Of a DNA stretch of 11,370 bases, positions 1 to 6,320 are shown in pieces. The notes under the pieces are model-generated. The model had not been told where the DNA came from, did no database searches, and saw only the letters and a list, made by a program, of their open reading frames with translations. The DNA comes from Candidatus Nitrosymbiomonas sp. (lineage in GTDB: Bacteria > Sysuimicrobiota > Sysuimicrobiia > Sysuimicrobiales > Humicultoraceae), in NCBI GenBank assembly GCA_020724185.1, contig DYHL01000069.1, positions 1-11,370 of the forward strand. Reading direction: 5' to 3'. A program made the translations under genes and the position numbers. Position 1 is the first letter of the stretch, and every line of letters starts with the position of its first letter.

Positions 1-1344
1 GCCCCTCCAGGATCTCCCGGCGGCGTGGGTCGTGTACCCCACCCTGACCTCGCGAAGGCGCGCGACACCGCCTTCCACGAGGAAGACCATGTTGCGGTTC
101 TCGCGGAACAGGAGCGCATCGCCGGGCACCGAGAGCGCGGCTGCGACGATCGTGCCTTCTCCTTCCACGTCCACCTCCAGCCCGGGCCTGAGCAGGTCCG
201 AGCCCTCCAGGAGCCTGACCTTGATCCTCACGATCCGCGTGCGCAGCGCTGCATCCGGCTTCAGCTCCGCCTGCGGGGCAAGTTCCTCGATGCGCCCGCG
301 GAACCGGCGTCCAGGGTAGGCCGGTGCGGTGACGATGACTTCCGCGGAGTTCTGGGCCTTGGCAGCGTCCTCGTCGGCCACGTCTGATGTGATCCAGAGG
401 TCCGCAGGGTCGAACAGGGTGACGACCGGGAGGCCGGGGGAGGCGAGCTCCCCCACTTCTGCGGCAACGCGGCTGACAATGCCGTCAAACGGCGCTCGCA
501 GGGTGGCCGAAGCCAGCAGGGCGGTAGCGGCCTCAACCGCGGCTTCTGCCTGTGCTACCCTGGCACTGGCCATCTCAGCATCGGTCTCCCTGAGGCGACC
601 CTCGCCGCGCGCGCTTCTTGCCGCCTCAACCCCTGCCCTTGCCGCTTCCACCTGGGCTCTGGCAGCGGCTTGCTCCTCGAGCCGCGCTCCTGCCTTGACC
701 ATGTCCAGGGCCTCGCCGGCCGCGCGGAACTGGGCGCGTGCCACCTCATAGCGCGCCTCCGCCTCGTCGAGATCCGCCCGGGAAATCGCTCCCCGGGCAT
801 GCAGATCGCGGGCGCGCCCCAGCGTTCCCTCCGTGGCGGTAAGGTTTGCCCGGGCCTGCTCCACCTGCTGCTGGGCCTGGGCCACCTCCTGTGGTCGGGC
901 CCCGGAGAGCACCTGCTGGAGCTGCGCCTGAGCCCCCCGGAGCAGGGCTTCGGCCTGCGCCTCGCGCGATGAGACCTGCTGCCGCGTGAGCGCCAGTGCG
1001 GCTTCCGCCTGCTTCACGCCCACTCGCGCTGCGCGCAGCGCGGCCCCGGCTTCTCTGAGACCAGCGCGCAGGTCACGGTCATCGAGATTGAGGAGGATCT
1101 CCCCGGACTTGACCGACTGGCCCTCTTTGACAGGAATCGCCTCGACCCGGGCTGCGATCTTGGGCGCGATGTTCACCGTCTTCCCCTTGACGACACCGTC
1201 GTCAGTGAACGATGCGGTCATGGGGCCTCGGCTAACCCTGGCCACCTCCACCTGGGCCGGTGCGCCTGATCTTGACCACATGGCGTAGGCCACCAGGACC
1301 GAGATCACCAGAACGATGCCGACAACAATCCTCCAACGCTTCAT
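1..1344 (-). CDS. HlyD/YbhG-family membrane fusion (periplasmic adaptor) protein, 3' end outside window
   Basis: Adaptor subunit of an ABC or RND exporter, linking an inner-membrane pump to the outside. The reading frame is open from ATG 1344 to the left edge, giving 448 residues without a stop; the C-terminus is missing. Residues 5-22 form an uncleaved-looking membrane anchor. Residues 50-90 are the first lipoyl half (VKEGQSVKSGEILLNLDD). Residues 95-275 are a long Ala/Gln/Glu/Arg-rich alpha hairpin, including the GARPQEVAQA segment typical of YbhG/DevB-type adaptors. The second lipoyl half follows (TLRAPFDGIVSRV, 281-293), then a beta-barrel with VPGDALLF and the closing VARLREVRVG near 428-436. 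The start is supported by GAGGTG about five bases upstream. A tRNA-Val gene lies 125 bp upstream on the same strand. The pump genes would be expected to the left, outside the window. Family assignment is firm; the exported substrate is unknown. Confidence 0.93.
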   Translation of the reverse strand, partial: MKRWRIVVGIVLVISVLVAYAMWSRSGAPAQVEVARVSRGPMTASFTDDGVVKGKTVNIAPKIAARVEAIPVKEGQSVKSGEILLNLDDRDLRAGLREAGAALRAARVGVKQAEAALALTRQQVSSREAQAEALLRGAQAQLQQVLSGARPQEVAQAQQQVEQARANLTATEGTLGRARDLHARGAISRADLDEAEARYEVARAQFRAAGEALDMVKAGARLEEQAAARAQVEAARAGVEAARSARGEGRLRETDAEMASARVAQAEAAVEAATALLASATLRAPFDGIVSRVAAEVGELASPGLPVVTLFDPADLWITSDVADEDAAKAQNSAEVIVTAPAYPGRRFRGRIEELAPQAELKPDAALRTRIVRIKVRLLEGSDLLRPGLEVDVEGEGTIVAAALSVPGDALLFRENRNMVFLVEGGVARLREVRVGYTTHAAGRSWRG

Positions 1345-1469
1345 CGGACACCTCGCGCGACCATCGTGCTTCGGGCGGAATCGCGTGCCAATAGTTCTGC
1401 AGCGATTGGTCTGTGTTTGGATTCGCGGGGCATGAAGCGGGAGCCTGCAGGCGGCCAAGGCCGATGGGC

Positions 1470-1544
1470 TGGTGGGCGAGGAGGGTGTTGAACCCCCGAC
1501 CTCCTCTGTGTAAGAGAGGCGCTCTCCCGCTGAGCTACTCGCCC
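1470..1544 (-). tRNA. tRNA-Val (anticodon TAC), with encoded CCA
   Basis: Read on the minus strand, a 75-nt cloverleaf folds cleanly. It has a seven-pair acceptor stem GGGCGAG/CTCGCCC, a GCTC/GAGC D stem, an anticodon stem CCTCT/AGAGG with loop CTTACAC, and a T stem GGGGG/CCCTC (one G-U) with loop TTCAACA. The anticodon at 34-36 is TAC (complement of 1510-1512), which reads GUA valine codons. The discriminator is A, and the CCA tail is encoded in the DNA (complement of 1470-1472). There is no intron and no long variable arm. A TATACT box sits just upstream. The HlyD gene follows in the same direction. Confidence 0.97.
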
Positions 1545-1872
1545 GCTGCGCCAGTATATCACGCGGGATATCCTGTGGATAAGCTGCTGCTACGAGCCCG
1601 CAAGGCGTGGGGCAGAGTCAAATATTATTCATACCTTGACGCCGATCAGCTCCACAGCCATGGTGTCCGGCCTGCCAGAACCCCTGCCAGGCGGGCGTTC
1701 TGGGGGTTGGCGGCGGCCGGAGCGCGGCCGGAACGCCCTGTTTGGCCCTGGCTCGCAGGGGAAACCCGGTCACAGGGCGAATTCCCCTCAACAAGCACCA
1801 CGCCACGGCCGGAGGGATTCCCGAAAGCTGAGATCTCGCCGGACGGCACCGACCAAGCCGAGGTGAACTTTG
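1545..1872. other. Gene-free spacer between tRNA-Val and the DUF4760-like gene
   Basis: I find no convincing gene on either strand; open frames crossing it run through the tRNA or are antisense shadows. The left end holds the tRNA promoter and an AT-rich patch around 1618-1634, unusual for this GC-rich window. The middle contains CCTGCCAG twice (1671-1678 and 1683-1690) and an inverted repeat CCAGAAC/GTTCTGG (1675-1681 and 1697-1703). It also has two close copies of GCGGCCGGA. The right end is the leader of the downstream gene, ending in the GAGGTGA ribosome binding site. I compared it by eye with common riboswitch cores (cobalamin, SAM, c-di-AMP) and recognise none. The promoter of the downstream operon probably lies here, but I cannot place its boxes. 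Confidence 0.5.
1553..1582 (-). promoter_or_regulatory. Possible sigma-70-type promoter of tRNA-Val
   Basis: On the minus strand TATACT (1553-1558) matches the -10 consensus at five of six positions and ends eight bases before the mature tRNA, so the 5' leader would be very short. A weak -35 candidate, TTATCC (1577-1582), lies 18 bp upstream. An ATATC/GATAT dyad (1556-1571) falls between the boxes. Only the -10 element is convincing. Confidence 0.35.
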
Positions 1873-2580
1873 GTGAAGAAACAGACGCCCGCACAGCTCG
1901 AAGCGCTCCAGCGGCTGATGCAGATGGCCGATACCCCTCCGAACCTCGAGGCCATGCAGTACGTCGTGTTCCAGTTCGACTTCAGGGACTACGACCAGTT
2001 CATTATTGAATGCCCGCCGGGCAGCATCCGCTTCAACAACCTGCTCCGGTTGGCCGTCTTTTGCGACAACGTTGGGTTCCTGGTGGAGTGCGGCGTCGTA
2101 GACCGCGAGGCGGTCTTCGAGTTGTTCCCGATCCCCTGGGCAAAGGTGGAGCCGGTAATCCAGGGCATGCGCAGGGACCTCGACTGGCCCGACACCTTCG
2201 ACTATTTCGAGCGTCTGGGGCGGGAGTACGCGAAGTGGTGGGAGGTCAAGCGAAAGCGGCTCAACGTTCCGCCCAGTTCGCCCGAGTTGGGCGGTATCCC
2301 CCGGTCCCTGTTCGTGGCCAAGACGCGGCCGCCGGTCCCAGCCAGGCCGGCCCCGCCTCCCCGCCCTGCTCCGCCTTCTCGCGCGGCAGCGCTGGCCCCT
2401 GCAATCGCTCGTGCACCGCAGCCCACGCTCCCGGTGGCGCCTGCCGGACCCGTGGAGGTGAAGCCGACCCTCAGGGTCAAGACCCCCTCCAAGCCAGTGA
2501 AGGTCGTCAGCAAGGAGAAGGGGAGCCCGCGAGTCCGGCCGAAGGCACGTTCCAAGGCCGCGCCTGCAAGAAAGCGATAG
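1873..2580 (+). CDS. DUF4760-like protein with Pro/Ala-rich basic C-terminal tail
   Basis: Function unknown. The first ~125 residues form a compact, mostly helical region with many aromatics and acids (QYVVFQFDFRDYDQF, RFNNLLRLAVFCDNVGFLVE, EYAKWWEV). The pattern of a helix, then a GVVDREAVFELF step, then a tryptophan-bearing helix resembles DUF4760 proteins, judged by eye only. Residues ~150-192 are dominated by proline and alanine, and the last ~40 are lysine/arginine-rich, ending in RKR. The protein therefore looks like a folded head plus a disordered basic tail that could touch nucleic acid or membrane. There is no signal peptide or membrane helix. I chose GTG 1873 because AGGTGA (1861-1866) is six bases upstream; in-frame TTG 1870 would be only three bases away. 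The stop is three bases before the zinc-ribbon gene, so the two are probably one transcript. Confidence 0.75.
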   Translation: MKKQTPAQLEALQRLMQMADTPPNLEAMQYVVFQFDFRDYDQFIIECPPGSIRFNNLLRLAVFCDNVGFLVECGVVDREAVFELFPIPWAKVEPVIQGMRRDLDWPDTFDYFERLGREYAKWWEVKRKRLNVPPSSPELGGIPRSLFVAKTRPPVPARPAPPPRPAPPSRAAALAPAIARAPQPTLPVAPAGPVEVKPTLRVKTPSKPVKVVSKEKGSPRVRPKARSKAAPARKR

Positions 2581-2583
2581 CGA

Positions 2584-3291
2584 GTGGCTGTACAGCAGCT
2601 CTATGACCTCCAACAGCTCGACACGGCCATCATCCGAACCGCTGCCCTTCGGGCGAGCCTCGATGATGGCGCCGCGCAGCGGAGCGGCATTGCAGCGGCC
2701 GCCCAGGAACTGGCCGACCTGCGAGGCCGGCTGGCCGCCTGGGGGGCCCGCCTGCGCGTTCTCGATCTCGAGCTGCGCTCCGTCGAGGCTAAGCGCGCCA
2801 AGTTCCAGGCCGATCTCTATAGCGGCCGCACCGGCAATCCGAAGGAACTGGCCGCCATGCAGGAGGAGATAGACATCCTGGGTCGCGTGAAGGCCGGCAT
2901 CGAGGATGAGACGCTGTCGGTTATGGAGCAGATCGAGCGCACTGAGCCCCAGGCGCACCGGGCCGAGGCCGCCCTCGAGGCCTCTCAAGCCGCACTGGCC
3001 CAGCAGGAGGCCGCGTTCATCGCGGCGACGGCAGCGGCTGATGGCGAGGTCGCAGATCTGACCGCTCGGAGGTCGGCGCTTGCCGCCCAGATTGACGAGT
3101 TTCTGCTGAAAAGATACGAGCGGCTGAGGGAGCACAAGGGGGGCCTGGCGGTTGTGGCGGTCACCGGCGGGATCTGCGAGGGCTGTCACGTCGCCATCCC
3201 GGAGAGACGGCTGCAGGTGATCGCGGGGGATCCCGATGCGCTCGCGGCCTGTGACGGCTGCGGACGGCTGCTCGTGGTTCGGGTGCCGTGA
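2584..3291 (+). CDS. Coiled-coil protein with C4 zinc ribbon (zf-RING_7 / DUF164 family)
   Basis: A 235-residue member of the widespread bacterial family related to mycobacterial Rv2229c; probably a nucleic-acid-associated accessory protein, though its exact role is not established. Residues ~5-75 and ~95-180 are long charged coiled-coil helices. Between them lies the family hallmark LYSGRTGNPKEL (78-89) followed by a Glu-rich turn. The C-terminus carries a zinc ribbon with Cys198 and Cys201 (CEGC) and Cys223 and Cys226 (CDGC). The length is normal. The GTG start lacks a strong ribosome binding site but lies three bases after the upstream stop, which suggests translational coupling. Its own stop overlaps the next start as GTGA (3288-3291). 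Pairing of this family with RNase HI also occurs in mycobacteria (Rv2229c-Rv2228c), so a shared role in RNA or R-loop metabolism is a reasonable inference. Confidence 0.9.
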   Translation: MAVQQLYDLQQLDTAIIRTAALRASLDDGAAQRSGIAAAAQELADLRGRLAAWGARLRVLDLELRSVEAKRAKFQADLYSGRTGNPKELAAMQEEIDILGRVKAGIEDETLSVMEQIERTEPQAHRAEAALEASQAALAQQEAAFIAATAAADGEVADLTARRSALAAQIDEFLLKRYERLREHKGGLAVVAVTGGICEGCHVAIPERRLQVIAGDPDALAACDGCGRLLVVRVP

Positions 3292-4595
3292 AACTCCGGC
3301 TGTTCATTGATGGGGCCTCGCGAGGGAATCCTGGCCCCGCGGCCATAGGAGTAGTGGTGCAGGACGGTCGCGGCCGGCTGGTCGCCGAGGTCGCGGAGCC
3401 CCTGGGGAAGGCCACCAACAACGTCGCCGAGTATGAGGCTCTGCTCCGCGCTCTTGAGGAAGCCCGCGCGCGCGGGGCGGACGAGGTTGAGATACTGGCG
3501 GACAGCGACCTCCTGGTCCGACAGATCGCCGGCACCTACAAGGTCAAGAGCCCCAACCTGGCGCCCCTGCACCGAGCCGCGCTGGATGCGCTTGCAGGCT
3601 TCCGAAGATGGCACGTCACGCACACCCCTCGCAGCCAGAACACCGCGGCCGATGCCCTGGCCAACCGTGCCCTAGACGGTCTCCCGGTACAGGGAACACT
3701 CCCCTGCGCCCCCGACGCCGGAGCCGGCCTGCGCTCGGAGCTTGCCCGCCTCTCGGGCCGACTGAAGGGGGTGCTGGGCGTCGGCGTCAAGACGGTCTGG
3801 GACGGCCAGGAGGTCTTTCTCGAGCCCGACCGGCCATTCCCGACGGCCAGCGTGTTCAAGATCCCGGTGCTCTTCGAGCTGCTGTTGCAGGCCGAGGAGG
3901 GACGCCTCCGACTCGATGACGCGGTGACAGTCACCGAGGAGATGAAGTCCCCAGGATCAGGTGTCCTGAAGGAACTGAACTCTTCCCCGGCCCTCAGCGT
4001 CGCGGACCTGGCGATGCTGATGACAATCATCAGCGACAACACCGCTACCGACATCCTGGTTGATCTGGTTGGCAAGGAGGCCATCAACCGGCGGCTGGCG
4101 TCGTGGGGGTTCTCGGTGACGCGCGTGCCCATGAGCTGCCGGGAGTTGCTCTTCGAGCTGGCCGGGCACCCGAAGGGTCCCTACACTCCCAAGGCGCGTC
4201 TCGAGGTGGAGCAGATCCTCAAAACACGCGAGCGGTCGTTTGCCGGCCGTGCCTATGCGGACCACGACAACGACCTTACTACCCCCCGCGAGATGGTCAG
4301 GCTGCTTGAGATGCTTGTGCGTGACGGGCCGCTCTCCGCAAGCGTCCGGGAGCGCGCCCTGCACTTCATGGGCCGCCAGCAGGTGCGCGACCGTCTGCCG
4401 CTGCACCTGCCGCCAGGGGTGGAGATCGCTCACAAGACCGGATCGATCGCCGGGGTCCGCAACGACGCCGGGATACTGTTCGTGCCACGCGGCCCGGTGC
4501 TGGTCTGCGCCTTCGCCCGCGATCTCGCGGACGACCAGGCAGGCGCAGGTGCGGTGGCCGAGGTCGGCCGGCTGGTACACGCCGCCTTCGTTTGA
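3288..4595 (+). CDS. RNase HI domain fused to a class A beta-lactamase-like serine hydrolase domain
   Basis: A single uninterrupted 435-residue frame joins two unrelated enzymes. Residues 1-130 are RNase HI, which cuts RNA in RNA/DNA hybrids. The DGASRGNPGPAA opening and the catalytic acids Asp8, Glu48 (NNVAEYEAL), Asp72 (ADSD) and Asp122 (NTAADALAN) are all present. After a linker rich in Gly, Pro and Ala (~131-150), residues ~150-435 match a class A beta-lactamase or Beta-lactamase2-type domain. It has Ser188-x-x-Lys191 (SVFK), Ser249-Asp-Asn (SDN), a TTP step at 331-333 and Lys383-Thr-Gly (KTG). I find no clear ExxLN omega-loop motif; Glu286 is only a weak candidate for the deacylation base. 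There is no signal peptide, so both domains should be cytoplasmic and beta-lactam resistance is an unlikely role. The GTG start overlaps the zinc-ribbon stop (GTGA). Mycobacterial RNase HI (Rv2228c) has a different partner, a CobC-like phosphatase. The two domain calls are firm; the function of the second is unknown. Confidence 0.93.
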   Translation: MKLRLFIDGASRGNPGPAAIGVVVQDGRGRLVAEVAEPLGKATNNVAEYEALLRALEEARARGADEVEILADSDLLVRQIAGTYKVKSPNLAPLHRAALDALAGFRRWHVTHTPRSQNTAADALANRALDGLPVQGTLPCAPDAGAGLRSELARLSGRLKGVLGVGVKTVWDGQEVFLEPDRPFPTASVFKIPVLFELLLQAEEGRLRLDDAVTVTEEMKSPGSGVLKELNSSPALSVADLAMLMTIISDNTATDILVDLVGKEAINRRLASWGFSVTRVPMSCRELLFELAGHPKGPYTPKARLEVEQILKTRERSFAGRAYADHDNDLTTPREMVRLLEMLVRDGPLSASVRERALHFMGRQQVRDRLPLHLPPGVEIAHKTGSIAGVRNDAGILFVPRGPVLVCAFARDLADDQAGAGAVAEVGRLVHAAFV

Positions 4596-4620
4596 CCCCC
4601 CCCGGGACCGGTGCTACCAT
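4592..4620 (+). promoter_or_regulatory. Sigma-70-like promoter of rnpB
   Basis: TTGACC (4592-4597) matches the -35 consensus at five of six positions. TACCAT (4615-4620) is a four-of-six -10 box. The spacer is exactly 17 bp, and initiation would fall at about 4625-4628, the 5' end of the RNase P RNA. The -35 box overlaps the TGA stop (4593-4595) of the RNase HI fusion gene, so rnpB can be made independently of the operon ahead of it. Confidence 0.7.
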
Positions 4621-4624
4621 CGTG

Positions 4625-4996
4625 GCGGGAGCAGGCCGGGCGGTCGCGGCGCGTGAGCGTCGAGGAAAGTCCGGGCTCCGCAGGGCAGGGTGCCGGGTAA
4701 TCCCCGGCGGGGGCGACTCCAGGGAGAGTGCCACAGAAACATACCGCCGGACGGATGCGTCCGTCCGGCAAGGGTGAAACGGCGGGGTAAGAGCCCGCCG
4801 GCGGCCTGGCGACAGGCCGGCCAGGCAAACCCCACCCGGAGCAAGGCCAGATAGGGGGAGATGAGGCGGCCCGCTGATCCCCGGGTAGGCCGCTCGAGGT
4901 CCCGGGCAACCGGTGATCCCAGAGAGATGACAGCCGCGCCAGAGGTACCGCAAGGTATCCCGGCGCACAGAACCCGGCTTACAGGCCTGCTCCCGC
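4625..4996 (+). ncRNA. rnpB: RNase P RNA (type A)
   Basis: Catalytic RNA of RNase P, which removes 5' leaders from pre-tRNAs. The ends form a perfect 13-bp P1 helix (4625-4637 with 4984-4996). The 5' conserved region GAGGAAAGTCCGGGC is at 4662-4676 and the 3' one, ACAGAACCCGGCTTA, at 4967-4981. Between them are the P8-P11 signatures (CACAGAAA, AGGGTGAAACGG, GGGTAAGAGCCC), the P15 region AAACCCCACCCGGAGCAAGG, GATAGGGGG and GGGTAGGCCGCTCGAG. This order and the ~372-nt length fit the bacterial type A fold. The L15 tRNA-binding triplet reads GGC (4824-4826) rather than the GGU of E. coli. No terminator hairpin with a T-run is visible at the 3' end. The minus-strand namZ stop begins three bases beyond P1. 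Confidence 0.97.
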
Positions 4997-4999
4997 GAT

Positions 5000-6214
5000 C
5001 TACGGATAGATCAGGTACGGACTCCGCAGCATCTGGAACCGTCGTAACTCAGGCTCCCAGCGCGCTGCGATTGCCGCTGCCGGGGCACCCCTCAGGATGG
5101 CCTTGCGCACGCTGCTGGTTCCCCATACGAAGTCGAACATGTACCGGCCACCCCGCGGGATGAACTGCAGCGTCGGGCCGTGGATTCGGCGGATCTCGTA
5201 GAGGATGTGGACCGCGGTGGTCGCGGGCTTGAAACGGAGCGGGTCGGTCAGCACCAGGCGGACCCCGCGGAGCGTGCTCTCGCCACGTGCGAACTCGTAC
5301 GGTTCAAACACCACGCCGCCTAGCCCGATCGCATTCAGCCGCGCTGCCAGCCGCCCGGCGTTCAGCCAGGGGCTCACTACGACCTCGAAGGGATGCGGCG
5401 TGCCGATGCCGGCCGAGAGGTTCGTGCCGTCCAGAACGCCCGTGGCCGCATAGTAGAAGGGCGTCATCATCGTTGGGATGTTGGGCGACGGCCGCACCCA
5501 GGGCAGGCCGGTTTCTCCCCAGACCGTACGGCGCGTCCAGCCCCGCATCGGCACCACGGTGAGCTGCGCGTTGATCTCAAACATCCAGTTGAAGAGCTGG
5601 GCCAGCTCCCCCATCGTCATGCCGTGCACCAGCGGTATCGGGTACATGCCGATGAACGACCGGTATGCGGGTTCCAGCACCGGCCCGTCGAGTTGCAGGC
5701 CCCCCTGCGGATTGGGCCGGTCGAGAACCACCACCGGTTTGCCAGCGTCACGCGCCGCCTGCAGCACCAGCGCCATCGTGGATGCGTAGGTATAGGCACG
5801 CGCGCCGACATCTTGGAGGTCAATAACAAAGGTGTCTATGCCTGCCATCATCTCGGGCGTGGGCCGGCGCGTGGCGTTGTAGAGGCTGTAGACCGGCACG
5901 CGGCCGGCAAGATCCGGGACCGCCTGGCCTGCGGGAATCGTTCCAGCGACCCCGTGCTCCGGGGCGAACAGGGCGCTGACCGTGAAGCGCGGGTCGCGGA
6001 GCAGTGCGCTTGACGTCGTCTCGCCGGCGGCGGTCAGGCCTGCGGCGTGCGTTACAAGTCCGATGCGGCGCTCCTGCAGGAGCCCTGGCGTCTCCAGGAG
6101 AACATCCACGCCGGGCCGCGTCAGGCCCGCCGGTTGCGCTTCGGTGTGCCCGGTGTAGGAAGGAGAAAGCAGCGGGAGCAGCAGGGTCAAGAGGGCGGCC
6201 GCGTGTTTGTGCAT
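5000..6214 (-). CDS. namZ: NamZ-type exo-beta-N-acetylmuramidase (DUF1343, GH171), exported
   Basis: NamZ enzymes release terminal N-acetylmuramic acid from peptidoglycan fragments during cell-wall recycling. The 404-residue protein starts at ATG 6214, preceded by AGGA five bases away. The start is favoured because a signal peptide follows directly: basic MHKH, a Leu-rich core to ~residue 16, and a likely cleavage near 20-28. An upstream in-frame extension to 6394 would bury this signal and overlap the divergent MFS gene. Family motifs appear in order: ERRIGLVTHAAG (48-59), FAPEHG (83-88), VYSLYN (108-113), IDLQDVGARAYTYASTMA (131-148), VLDRPNPQGG (163-172), VHGMTMGELAQLFNW (196-210) and DGTNLSAGIGTPHPFE (262-277). 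The last usually reads EGTN...GRGT in the family as I recall it, so two positions differ. No nagZ, amiE or murQ homologue is nearby. It converges with rnpB and diverges from the MFS gene. Confidence 0.92.
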   Translation of the reverse strand: MHKHAAALLTLLLPLLSPSYTGHTEAQPAGLTRPGVDVLLETPGLLQERRIGLVTHAAGLTAAGETTSSALLRDPRFTVSALFAPEHGVAGTIPAGQAVPDLAGRVPVYSLYNATRRPTPEMMAGIDTFVIDLQDVGARAYTYASTMALVLQAARDAGKPVVVLDRPNPQGGLQLDGPVLEPAYRSFIGMYPIPLVHGMTMGELAQLFNWMFEINAQLTVVPMRGWTRRTVWGETGLPWVRPSPNIPTMMTPFYYAATGVLDGTNLSAGIGTPHPFEVVVSPWLNAGRLAARLNAIGLGGVVFEPYEFARGESTLRGVRLVLTDPLRFKPATTAVHILYEIRRIHGPTLQFIPRGGRYMFDFVWGTSSVRKAILRGAPAAAIAARWEPELRRFQMLRSPYLIYP

Positions 6215-6295
6215 GGTCGTCCTAGATTTCGGGTCGTGGGCGCTGATTCCTTGGCGGCGGCCACCTGATCCAACACACCGGTGGGCTGGGCCGGC

Positions 6296-6319
6296 AGTCC
6301 GCCACCTCTGAGGCGGACT
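6296..6319 (+). promoter_or_regulatory. Perfect 8-bp inverted repeat over the MFS gene ribosome binding site
   Basis: AGTCCGCC (6296-6303) and GGCGGACT (6312-6319) are exact inverted copies separated by eight bases. The right arm and loop end cover the presumed Shine-Dalgarno sequence GAGG (6310-6313), one base before the GTG start. As RNA this hairpin would hide the ribosome binding site; as DNA it could be an operator. No T-run follows, so it is not a terminator. Confidence 0.6.
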
Positions 6320-6320
6320 T

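Noticed and set aside
1388..1409. CCAAT/ATTGG inverted repeat upstream of the HlyD gene as a possible operator.
   Set aside because: Only five bases per arm with a 12-bp spacer; expected by chance at this scale.
1341..1433. A 30-codon minus-strand frame ending in an ATGA overlap with the HlyD start.
   Set aside because: It has no convincing ribosome binding site and its longer form runs back through the tRNA. The overlap may be chance.
1618..3189. A 523-codon open frame on the minus strand.
   Set aside because: It lies antisense to the DUF4760-like and zinc-ribbon genes, whose products have clear motifs and ribosome binding context. Its composition is that of a GC-rich shadow frame.
3806..4595. 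A classical antibiotic-resistance beta-lactamase.
   Set aside because: There is no signal peptide, the domain is fused to RNase HI, and the ExxLN motif is not evident, so resistance is not supported.
4366..4968. Minus-strand open frames of 159 and 200 codons across the end of the fusion gene and rnpB.
   Set aside because: They cover the conserved RNase P RNA core and the KTG end of the fusion protein; they are shadows.
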